Under the pieces are notes generated by a model. The model was not told the DNA's origin, did no database searches, and saw nothing but the letters and a program-made list of their open reading frames with translations. 17,128 nucleotides of DNA from Chloromonas sp. AAM2 (Eukaryota > Chlorophyta > Chlorophyceae > Chlamydomonadales > Chlamydomonadaceae), in contig QAXH01004986.1 of assembly GCA_004335635.1 (NCBI GenBank), positions 2,706-19,833 on the forward strand, given 5' to 3'. This document shows, one piece after another, positions 1 to 8,752 of this stretch. The position numbers and the translations under genes were made by a program. How positions within the stretch are numbered: the stretch's first letter is position 1; the number at the start of each line of letters is the position of its first letter.

Positions 1-62
<62 letters not shown>
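1..62. repeat. (CA)n microsatellite
   Basis: An uninterrupted run of about 31 CA dinucleotides begins at the window edge. It lies inside the intron after ATM1 exon 16 and may extend further left. Such tracts are common in algal introns and can form Z-DNA. Confidence 0.98.
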
Positions 63-64
<2 letters not shown>

Positions 65-192
65 ACTGACATGCGCAACTGCCTTCAAAGCCCTCATTGC
101 GGCCGTATGATTGCTCAACTTCAAATGCTGGCAGTACGTGCACAAGTTAATGCATGACAAGAGCTGGTTGATATGCTCGGGTGGTTGCGATG

Positions 193-226
193 AGGTTTTA
201 GCTCAGCTGTAAGGTTTTAGCTCAGC
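193..226. repeat. 15-bp direct repeat
   Basis: AGGTTTTAGCTCAGC occurs at 193-207 and again at 212-226, inside the intron after ATM1 exon 16 and next to the dispersed repeat copy at 226-305. Confidence 0.9.
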
Positions 227-305
227 AGGACAATGCATGTTTCATTTTGTCAGCATTCCCGTCTGCCGAAGTCTTTAGGATGGCACTCTCATATGGCAGC
301 AGGTC
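226..305 (+). repeat. Dispersed repeat, copy 1
   Basis: About 80 bp closely matches 2483-2571 in the same orientation, from CAGGACAATGCATGTTTCATT through the shared CTCATATGGCAGCAGGTCA. This copy lacks a short 8-9-bp duplication found in the other copy. It sits in the intron after ATM1 exon 16. No coding potential is evident. Confidence 0.88.
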
Positions 306-341
306 ACACATGGTGTGTTCGATGCTGTGCCTCGTGCTCAC

Positions 342-3300
342 CTGCTCTTTGCTGGCCGTCAAATCTCCATAGGCTATGTTGTAAAGAATCGTGTCGTTGA
401 ACAAGACCATGTCCTGCAGTTACATGGGAAGATGCCTAATGGAGAAAGGAAGATGCATGTGCGGCATGCCAAAGCAATTAAAGCATAGGCACCACCACAT
501 GAAACGGAAGGGGTGCAGGGATACGTGTTGTGGGAGGAGTTGGGCGCATGCACAAACTGGCCCTGGTTTGACAGCACATGGGTCCCATGTCATCAAGGCC
601 GACAACACCCATGTCCAGCTTGTCCAGCTAACCGAATAACAAGACGGTATGCAAATGTATGCAGACACCGGACGTCAGCAGCGATCAAGCAGAGCATGCA
701 GCTGAGTTATGCACGGTTGACTAGCAGCTGTTCCAAAACAGAGGTCGGTGTACATGTTGAGTGAGTGTAACAGCCCCATATGCAGCTCATGTGATCCACG
801 TGGTCCGTTTCTCCTGCACAGCTCACCTGCGGCACCTTGCCAATGGCTGCCCTCACACTCTGCAGTGTGACGTCCTTCACGTCGTGACCCCCCAGGAGCA
901 CTGAGCCCTGGACCACATGGAGAGCAGAGCAGAGAGGGACTGAGTGGCTGGACCGCGCAAGTAATATGAGCAGATGACAGCGGCGGATGGCGAGGGAAGG
1001 CTGCTGTGGTACTACTTCCGGCCTGACAACAGTGATGCACTTGCCGTGAACAAATTAAGCATCCCTCAGTGCCATGAACAGGCTGTGGAACGATTCTGGC
1101 CTGAGAAAGCATGTCATTCAACAAACGGAAGCATACAGGAACTGGACCGTGACGCAATGTGCCTGAATCAAAGCACGAAGTCCGTACTGGGGCCAACAAC
1201 ACAACACTCTGTGTCCATGTCCCGGCCCAGCCCTTGCTTGTTTACATTGCTCTGCCCTCCCCCTGGCCCATGCTTCACAGATCCTGTGCAGAGGGCAGGA
1301 CGCACGCCAGTCGGGCCACACACGACACCATCCTGGTCAGCCGCGCGGCCGGGCCCTGGCCCTGCCCTGGCCCGTTTCATGTCCATGTCAGATACCTTGC
1401 TGGGGTCATAGAAACGGAACAGTAACCGCAGGATGGTGCTCTTCCCGCTGCCGCTGGGACCCACCACCGCACAACTCGTGCCTGGGGAGACGGACAGACA
1501 CGTGACAGCATGTGACAGCAGGTGGATCAGTTGCCAAAGGGCGACCAGATCTGGAGAACCGACGAGTAAATCATTGCACTGTAGTCAATCCAGGTAAAAT
1601 GGGAGCACCTCAAAATACCAAAACTCTGAACCATGCCCCCACTGGGCAGCAATGACTAATTCCCCAGTTTTCCCCCAAAACAGCCGGCCCGTTTACCTGC
1701 GGGAACTCTCAGTGACACTCCATCCAACACAGGCGCCATCCCCTGCCTGTAGCCGAACACCACATCTTTCAGCTCAATGTCATAGCCACCAGTGCCGGGC
1801 GGAGGCGGCGGCAGCGGCTGCGCGCCGGGACGGTCCTGTGAGTGAGTGAGTGAGTGTTCTTTTACATCCGACAAGTCGAACAGAAGCTGGCACATACAAC
1901 ATCATCGTACTCGCATTGCGAAGGACTGCTGGTGCTAAGCATGAAAACCCTCGCCCGTCGTCACCTGGATGGCAGGCGTCTCCCGCAGCAGCGCGAACAT
2001 GGAGCCCATGTCCACGAGAGACTGCTTGGTCTCGCGATAGACAGTGCCCAGGAAGTTGAGCGGCATGGACAGCTGCAAGGGCAGGGGGCAGTGGCGGGTC
2101 AGAACGCTGGTGATGCTTACACATTGACCTGAGCTGTGATTATTACATTACCTACCTTATGTGGTGCAGCCGGGTGGTGCTGACTAAAGGCTGGTTGCTG
2201 GTGATAAAGGAACCAAAACGGATGCTGTTTGCAAGACTCGCTGATCACCATACCCCCACTACCAGCCCACCAGCCACACCAGCCACAGCCCACCAGCCAC
2301 ACCAGCCACAGCCCACCAGCCACACACACATGAGTATGGTTTCAGACGCACGCACCTGGAATAGCAGGCCGTTGACCATCACCAGGTCGCCAACTGTTGC
2401 GGTGCCCGTTTGAACGGCCTGGGCATGCAAAGAGGCACAGTGCATGTCTCAGTTTGTCACCATGCTCGTCTGGCAAAGTCCTCAGGACAATGCATGTTTC
2501 ATTGTGTCAGCATTCCCGGCTGCCGAAGTCTTCAGGACTTCAGGATGGCACTCTCATATGGCAGCAGGTCAGAGCAGTGAAGAAGAGCTGTCAACCAGCA
2601 GGCTTGAGAAAACATGGCGAATTCGATATTCTAGAGCGGGAGGAATGAGAACCAAAGGTACAGGAGCAGGACCAGTGGCAGCAAATCGTGTCCCTTCTTC
2701 TTTGCACGATTTGCTGGTTGCACCGCCACCCATCACTCATGACTCACATGCGCGGTGCTGAGCATGGCCGCCGTGAGCGCTGCTGTGAATATCCACGACT
2801 GGCCCAGGTTGAGAATGGCCAGCGACTCGGCAGTGCGCACCGCACCCTTCTCGTAGGTGGCCATGCACGCGTCGTAACGCTCTGCCTGCACATGGACACA
2901 CGAGCATGCATGGGTGGTGGCAGTCAGCCTGTGCACATTCGTTACATGGTTTCTTGCATGGTAACACTTAGCCGGCATGCATGGACAGGCATGCATGCAG
3001 TCAACTGCACTCTCAACCATGTGCTCATGAGCGGCATGCATGACCCAATCTGTAGGCTGCCTGGGTCAAAACGGCGTTGTGTTCCTGTTGTGATTACCCA
3101 CCCCTTGCCCTGCCCCTCTGCTCTCCCATGCCCCCACCTCATGCTTCTCGTTGCCATAGTACTTGATGGGTTCGTAATTGATCAGTGCGTCCACAACTCG
3201 CCCACTTGCCTCACTCTGCACGCAGGGCCGGCATGCAAGCCCATGTGCCAAAGGGTGCATGGCATGGCATGGCATCGCATGGTGGCGTGTCTGCGATCAC

Positions 3301-6300
3301 GGGTTGTCTTCACCCCTTGAGCCGCCATCCCTTGCCATGAGACACACATGGCATCCAACCTGCGACCCAGGCCACTGGTCAGTATGCAACTGGCAGGGGC
3401 CAGCTAGCTGGCACCGCCTACGTCTGCCAAGCGCCACATGCAGCATGCACAACGCTGTTGGATTTCTACTCAGGTGCACAGGCGAGCCTTTCATCACCAT
3501 TACATGGCAGTTGCAACTGCAACCAGTTGGCAGCCTTCCTTTGACCACGCCGTATCTAGCAGTCATGCACAAGGCCCTAGGTGCCAACACAAAAGCGTTG
3601 CCGCTGCAAAACCCAACATTTACAACACCTTATTGCCACCCTGTTGCCTCGCCTACCTCTGCCTTGTTCATTGTCTTCCTGAAGCCTGTCCGCCATGAGG
3701 TGACACTGAAGGTGAAGGCAGTGTAACCTGCAGCCGGCAGGGGGGCATGGACTCGGGATTAAGGCTAGGCTGAGGTCAAGACTGTCATTGTGGTGGCTGG
3801 CTAGAGGTGTAGCCAAAGGGACCACGACTAGGGTCAAGTGCCAGGGTGACCCAGGTGAAGGTTGCGGAGTTCGTTTGAGCTCCAAGGACAGAGCAAGATG
3901 GCGGTATTGGCCAAGACTCGGAAGTCAGCTGGTTGTCAGATGTTGAATACCTCTGTCAATAATGTTAAGAAAGTTCTGAACCCTATCATAAAAACTAGCC
4001 TCGACTTGTCTGGAGATTGACCACTTTTCCAGAACACCCAGAAACCGCGCAGAATCAGATGAAAATGTGTTCATTCAACAGCTCTCGCCAAGGCCTATCC
4101 CCTGGACAACTTGGTTGCACTGTTGACTTGAACATTGCCTCACTTACGGGTCGTCCGGCCCAGCCGGCCCTGACCGAACCATAACCAAAGCCTAACTGCC
4201 ACCCATGCCACAAGCCATGGGGGGCATGCCACAGATTAACTTCAGTTCCAAGGAACGCAAGCACTGCCGGATGTATATGCGACGACCGTCGGCTTGCAGT
4301 TGCAAATCCCGTGCCCTGCAGCCCACCTCCCAGCTTGCGGAGGCCACGCCAGTGCCGGCACCCTCTGACACTTTTCAAGCAGAAACTAAACCACCCACAA
4401 AGCGAATTAGGAAGATGAACATGGTTGGAATAGCTCTTGACAAGCTGCCTCCAACCACACCCTCAGAGCCCTTGAAGTCGTTGTGGTTGAGCCGTAAACC
4501 ACGAAGTACTAGGAATGGTCAAAACAGTACCATCGGCCTTTTGGAGGACTTGTTACCACCACTTTTGGACCAGAACGACCTGAAACCTTGGACGTGAGCT
4601 CCTCACATGGCAAACTGGTCAGAGGTATTCACTCCCACATTTCTGTAGAAACCCCTGGTCATTTCTGTAGAAACCCCTGCCTCCTGAGGTGACGTTAGGC
4701 ATTGATTGCAGGTCTACCTGAAGCACACTTGCTCAAACCAAGCTTTGGTGGTTTATGGGCACCCGACGTAGTAATCCAACTCTGTTGGCTAATAGAAGCA
4801 CCACCAGACGGACTTCCAATGAACGTGCACCACCAGACGGACTTCTATGAGAAGAATGCAACCACAACAGTTGGGCGGTAAATGCATAGCAGTTCTATTC
4901 CCTTTTCACCTGCCTGTCTGTGGGCACCTGTCTACCTGGGTACCACCTGGGCCACAATCTGCACAGCAGCTGCCTACCTGCTAGTGTCGCCAGTGTGAGC
5001 CCTCCCATGGCAGGCCCACACTTGGCTGTGAGGATGGAGGTCACCACCACCACCTCGAACAGCGTGGGCACCACATTGAACACCATGGCGGACAGCAGGA
5101 AGTTGATGCCGCGCGTGCCGCGGTCCATCACACGCGCCAGGGCGCCTGGCAAGGAGAGCAAACAAAACGCAGCAAGATTGAGGTGTCGACGGTTGGCGAG
5201 ACCGGATTGTCTTTGCCTGCTTAAGCAAACTGATCAAGGCAACACGCATCTGAATGCAATACGACCAGATCAGACCAGATCGCTTGGATTATACTCACAG
5301 CAAATCAAGACGTGTGTATGTGTGTGTGCTGACCCTGGGTTCGCCCAACACCACTATGCTGTTCTTATGTGTTGGGTCGACTGGACTGCAGAGCACCAGA
5401 ACTTCCATGCCCCATGACTATGTGTGGTGCCGCCCGCCGATCTGCCTGTTCCCAGCGACGGTACACCCAGGGTTGCCTGTCCATAACTGCTGATGGCACG
5501 CCCGAGTGTCCGCTGCGGTCAGGCCTGAAGGTGACAACACGACCCCAGGGCAAGCTGGAGGCGGACAAGCCGGCCCTATAGTGTTGATGGCTTGTGTGCC
5601 TGTGTCCGTCCGTAACTGTTTGTCTGTCCGGCCGTTACCTGTTTGCCTAGACAGGTGGAATGACATGTCCAGCGAGTGCAGGTGGTTGAAGACTTCATTG
5701 GCCACGCGCCGGATGGCGCCCTGGGTCACCTATGAGACCATGGAACAAGGCACACTCAATGAAAAAGCATGCGTTAGGCAAACACAGCGTTGAGCTCATC
5801 CGGCACCAACCGGTCCCCCAGCGGCGCTGTTACAGTTAAGGTGATTTAGTGGTCTGTGAGACGTTCCAGGTAGGTGACTGTTGCCACGGTTTTGCGTTGC
5901 CGCATTTGTCATGCAGTGCTGCCTAGGGTGTGCCCCTGTCCTGCTCCGCACAAACTACTCAACCAACCACAAACCCCTTGTTCATCACTGCCCAACTGCC
6001 CAACTGCCCAACTGTCCAACTGTGCACAGCCCTCAATCTCCGCATCACCTTTGCAAACACCATATTGCGCGCCTCATTGCAGAGTGTGGTGCCTGCCTTG
6101 GCCGCCCCATAGGCCAGGATGAGCGCTCCAGGGCCCACCAACCACTCAACGCCAGGGATGGGCAGCGCGGCAGAACCTGCACCAGTCAGCGCTCATCGCA
6201 TGTTGCGCAGGTCAACCATAAAGAAACCCACATTCACTGTATGCACCACATGCAGCACATAAACGTCTTCACCTGCCTTTGCCATCCTCCACACAAGACA

Positions 6301-7934
6301 GGCAATGCATCTAATGTCAAACGCAACTGCCACAAATGCCAAACACAACTCATGTCAAACGTGCCTCAGTCAACCTCTAACTCTTGCCCTTACCTTACCG
6401 TCAATCCATCCCATACCACCCATACACTACCCTGCATGGGGTGTGATACCCAGGCACAGTGCACCCCCATAGAACTGACGAGTCACATCAGATCACCCTA
6501 TGCATGACCGCCCCACCTGCTGTGCCCGCCGCCAAGGGTGCCATTGCGTCCACCGCTGCCTTCATGAGCAGTGGCACACTGATGTTCAGCAGCTTGGCGG
6601 TCACAAGCAGGCCGACGGACGCAAGCACGCGCTTACGGAACTCCGGGTTGTCTGCGAGGGAGCAGGGAGCATGGGCGGGGGCGGCACAGGGCTGGGGCCG
6701 GCAAGCCTGGAACGGGACGAGCGGTGGGTGTGTTGGTGCATGCCGCCTGCCATTGCTGTCATGCAGCAGGGGCATCAAACCGTTGCACATTGAGCCAGCC
6801 AAGTCTGACGTGTGTCATTCAACCTGACACCACCTCATGCACTCGTGTGGTGGTGGCGAGGGCTGCCTGACCAGCTGCTGCTCCATAACAAAACCATGTG
6901 CCTTGCCGTGACCTCTACCCTTAGTCCTAACCTTGTTCAGTCCATGTCCACCACTGTCCCTCACCTGCGGGCCACAGGTAGCCTGTGAGCTTGAACAGGA
7001 TCTCCGTCTCACTCATCTTCTCACCCAGCATGGCCAGATCAGACCCTGCAAGGGCCAAGCAGCAGAGGGCAAGGCCACATCCTGGCCATATGACAACATG
7101 CTGGTAGAGTCCAAACAGGCTGTAGTACGTGGCCTTCAGTAAGTGATACATGCCATGTTCGGTGTGGCTGTTGCTTCCACATGTTTATGTCCCTACATTT
7201 TCGTGGTAAACGCACTGACATGCCAAGCCTCAAATGCTAATCCAAGTTTGTTCGGTGAGCAGCCACGCCCTACCTGACCCCTTCCGCTCTTCTCCCCCTT
7301 TGCCACTGCCAGCCACAGCATTCTCCTTCTCGCCAGGCTGCAAACCCTTTGGCTGCTTCGTCTGTTCTTGCTTGCTTGACGAGCTGCTGTTAGCTGCTGC
7401 ACCGTCCTGGCGTGACAAGAGGTTACCAAGCGACGAGAGGAAGTGAGGGGGGGATGTGCTGTGCAGGTGGGAGCCACTGCTGCTGTGGAACCCATGCAAC
7501 CGCATGGGCTGAGGCAGGTGTATGCGCCGTGGAGTGTCCCAGCTGCTCTGACGTTCCTGGCTGTGCCATTTGCGCTTGCGCTGCATGTTTGGACGATGCT
7601 GGCATGTAGGCTGTCTCGATTGATACCAATGGTGGGATAACTGCACACAGAAGCAAAAAGGTGATGCAAACAGGTTGGCGACATGGGGGGTGCACTGTGG
7701 CCTGGTGGCTGCATGATACTCCAGGAGTGCAGCAAACACTTTTGCACGAATTTGTTGAATGCACACCTGGCGTTCAGAGCCTGTGGAATTCATGTCTTGT
7801 ATGGCTGTTGGTAATAATGCTGGAGGGGCATGGGGACCTTCGAGTAACGCGACGCTGCAGGACGGTGCCGTTTCTGATAGCTGCCGTGCACGCCAACGAG
7901 CCAAGCGCTGCAGTGAGTTCAGGGGCGGTCGCAT
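342..7934 (-). CDS. ATM1: ATM1/ABCB7-type mitochondrial ABC half-transporter, 3' part beyond window
   Basis: Inner-membrane homodimeric exporter; the family moves a glutathione-linked sulfur/GSSG species to the cytosol for Fe-S assembly. Exons: 7767-7934, 7274-7640, 6965-7045, 6517-6651, 6049-6176, 5639-5729, 4978-5145, 3657-3727, 3138-3215, 2748-2885, 2356-2418, 1965-2072, 1697-1835, 1396-1481, 827-907, 342-413. All junctions are GT-AG with matching phase and give 658 codons. The start ATG at 7934 follows an in-frame TGA. Residues 1-18 are Arg-rich without acids ([18 protein letters not shown]), a typical mitochondrial presequence. The type-1 exporter membrane domain spans about 210-505, with HLSRQTG (318-324), DRGTRGI (331-337) and [11 protein letters not shown] (416-426) typical of ATM1. 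The nucleotide-binding domain shows A-loop Tyr561, Walker [10 protein letters not shown] (586-594), Q-loop Gln634 and [15 protein letters not shown] Pro-rich linker (541-545) precedes it. Signature, Walker B and H-loop exons are not in 1-341. The choice of the 6176 acceptor is inferred from phase and length. Confidence 0.94.
414..1395. other. ATM1 introns 14 and 15 (around exon 827-907)
   Basis: Intron 15 (414-826) and intron 14 (908-1395) contain no coding exon that fits the transporter and no recognisable element. Several overlapping frames of 60-145 codons run through them, but they have no family motifs and overlap a confident exon on the other strand, so I treat them as chance. Confidence 0.6.
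1838..1858. repeat. (GTGA)n tetranucleotide tract at a splice acceptor
   Basis: On the minus strand this reads (CACT)n running straight into CACAG, the 3' splice site of ATM1 exon 13 at 1835. The simple repeat takes the place of the polypyrimidine tract. Confidence 0.85.
2263..2330. repeat. 23-bp minisatellite in ATM1 intron 11
   Basis: The unit CAGCCCACCAGCCACACCAGCCA is present at 2263-2285 and 2286-2308, with a third partial copy from 2309 that decays into CACACACA. It lies between exons 2356-2418 and 1965-2072. Confidence 0.92.
2433..2571 (+). repeat. Dispersed repeat, copy 2, with a degenerate tandem unit
   Basis: The right part (2483-2571) matches 226-305. The left part (2433-2484) is a more diverged copy of the first 53 bp: both units carry TGCATGT(C/T)TCA, TTTGTCA/TGTGTCA and end AAGTC(C/T)TCAGG. 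The unit is therefore tandem here and single at 226. It lies in ATM1 intron 10. Confidence 0.8.
3216..3656. other. ATM1 intron 8
   Basis: 441 bp with no coding signal that fits the gene. It holds a short GGCAT tandem (about 3259-3273) and scattered GCATGC words. No element is recognised. Confidence 0.6.
4205..4597 (+). CDS. Hypothetical ORF nested in ATM1 intron 7
   Basis: A 130-codon frame opposite to ATM1, starting with ATG. The predicted product is basic and rich in Pro, Ser and Lys. It has a KPPTKRIRK cluster near residues 74-82 that could act as a nuclear localisation signal, and ends [16 protein letters not shown] recognise no domain. Upstream plus-strand frames at 3898-4020 and 4059-4184 are out of phase with it and could be exons or frameshifted pieces of the same unit, but I found no splice pair that joins them convincingly. 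It could equally be chance in an insertion. Confidence 0.2.
   Translation: MPQAMGGMPQINFSSKERKHCRMYMRRPSACSCKSRALQPTSQLAEATPVPAPSDTFQAETKPPTKRIRKMNMVGIALDKLPPTTPSEPLKSLWLSRKPRSTRNGQNSTIGLLEDLLPPLLDQNDLKPWT
4638..4679. repeat. 20-bp tandem direct repeat
   Basis: CATTTCTGTAGAAACCCCTG occurs at 4638-4657 and, exactly, at 4660-4679, in ATM1 intron 7. Confidence 0.95.
4798..4845. repeat. 19-bp direct repeat
   Basis: GCACCACCAGACGGACTTC occurs at 4798-4816 and exactly again at 4827-4845, with a 10-bp spacer, in ATM1 intron 7. Confidence 0.95.
5146..5638. other. ATM1 intron 6
   Basis: 493 bp. It holds a short ACCAGATCAG/ACCAGATCGC duplication near 5263-5282 and TG-rich stretches around 5310-5330. 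No exon or element is recognised. Confidence 0.6.
5730..6048. repeat. ATM1 intron 5 with 8-bp tandem array
   Basis: The intron is 319 bp. Within it CCCAACTG is repeated at 5991-5998, 5999-6006 and 6007-6014, with a fourth one-mismatch copy at 6015-6022. This lies within 30-60 bp of the splice donor of exon 6049-6176. Nothing else is recognised. Confidence 0.75.
6177..6516. other. ATM1 intron 4
   Basis: 340 bp between the first and second transmembrane exons. It has CA-rich, pyrimidine-rich plus-strand sequence and no element that I recognise. Confidence 0.6.
6652..6964. other. ATM1 intron 3
   Basis: 313 bp separating the exon for [14 protein letters not shown] sequence from the first transmembrane exon. 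I see nothing in it beyond intron sequence. Confidence 0.6.
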
Positions 7935-8752
7935 GGCGGTGCCGACAGGCGCGTGCCAGCCGTGAGGTCACCACGTCAACGTCATCAAAGCTAGCTGAGA
8001 TGGTGGGCGGCGTGTTCCAACACGGCGCGCCGCCCGACTACCACACTCATGCTCCTAGAAACAAGCTTCTGCTGATGATGGCAATTGAATTTGTTTCAAC
8101 CCATTCTCTGCCGTTTCATCCAGATAGTGGGTGAGTCATCACTCTCCATCCCTCCATGGAGTGAGACCATCTAGTTTTGAGTGAGCAGCAGTGCTGTGGC
8201 CGGCCCACCAACTCATCCCTCTCACTCTCACAGACACCATGTGCCCAGCATGCGGTGGTATTTGGCACAAGGGGGCAGGGCAAACCATGAAGCACTTCTG
8301 CGTAATCGGACCAATGTTATACTGCAGAACAGAGTCATCTGCGGCAAACATGAAATCCATTGCAGCAGCCTAATGAAGGGAAATTTACCCGTGTCAGCAA
8401 GGCCCTTGTGGCTGTCACCCCACAGAAAGGGCCCCGTTAGCACAGACAATGAAATGCCGGCTGGCTATCCCAAATGCCTCGCCCCCGGAGTTGTTGCTGT
8501 GCAGAACCATGCATTTCTTGACCTTGATGGCAGAGACTGTGCGGTTGCTATTGCAAAAGCTGCATCAAGGAGTTTGCATTGGAATCAGACAATATTAAGG
8601 ACTCGGTCAGCAAACGCTGCAGGCAGCAAGTTGAGCTGTGTCTGTAGGGTCTGAAGCTTCAGTCATGCGGGCCTTCATCAAACTTTTCCATGGCAGGACG
8701 CCCCTGCGGTCAAGACAGACTGCTTCCTTCCAGGAGCCTCGCCTCACAGGCC
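7935..8752. other. Spacer between OTU1 stop and ATM1 start
   Basis: This 818-bp stretch holds the 3' UTR of OTU1 and the promoter/5' UTR of ATM1, both read on the minus strand. I see no TGTAA (the volvocine polyadenylation signal) or AATAAA on the minus strand here. A plus-strand open frame with GTG as its first possible start (8181-8654, 157 codons) matches no family I recognise. Close to ATM1, at 7967-7986, the minus strand carries two adjacent TGACGT-type motifs. Confidence 0.6.
7967..7986 (-). promoter_or_regulatory. Tandem TGACG motifs upstream of ATM1
   Basis: Read on the minus strand, TGACGT is directly followed by TGACGT and then, two bases on, by TGACC, ending about 33 bp before the ATM1 start codon. 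TGACG pairs are known binding sites for plant TGA-type bZIP factors (as-1 elements). The spacing here is tighter than in classical as-1, and the motif may fall inside the 5' UTR, so function is unproven. Confidence 0.2.

Larger units (their letters stand above)
3728..4977. other. ATM1 intron 7, long intron with unexplained open frames
   Basis: This 1,250-bp intron is the longest in the transporter gene. Its middle (about 3890-4870) looks less GC-rich than the surrounding DNA and holds three plus-strand frames in three different phases: 3898-4020 (40 codons), 4059-4184 (41 codons) and 4205-4597 (130 codons, Lys/Pro/Ser-rich). Two pairs of short direct repeats follow at 4638-4679 and 4798-4845. 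I see no terminal inverted repeats, reverse transcriptase or transposase motif. It may be a decayed insertion or a nested gene. Confidence 0.55.

Noticed and set aside
675..1202. 175-codon minus-strand frame
   Set aside because: It overlaps ATM1 exon 827-907 in a different reading frame. The exon has clear ABC-transporter sequence and good splice sites, so this frame is a shadow.
2688..3320. 210-codon plus-strand frame
   Set aside because: It lies opposite ATM1 exons 9 and 10 and is rich in His/Cys/Met from GCATG-type repeats. No family motif; treated as a shadow.
5881..6507. 208-codon plus-strand frame
   Set aside because: It is antisense to ATM1 exon 5 and neighbouring introns, Thr/His/Cys-rich from simple repeats, without domains.
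8640..8700. Extra OTU1 exon downstream of the stop at 8753
   Set aside because: The C2H2 finger and the conserved Gly-His-x-Asn-Phe-x-Glu-Tyr end are complete at 8753, so no further exon is needed.
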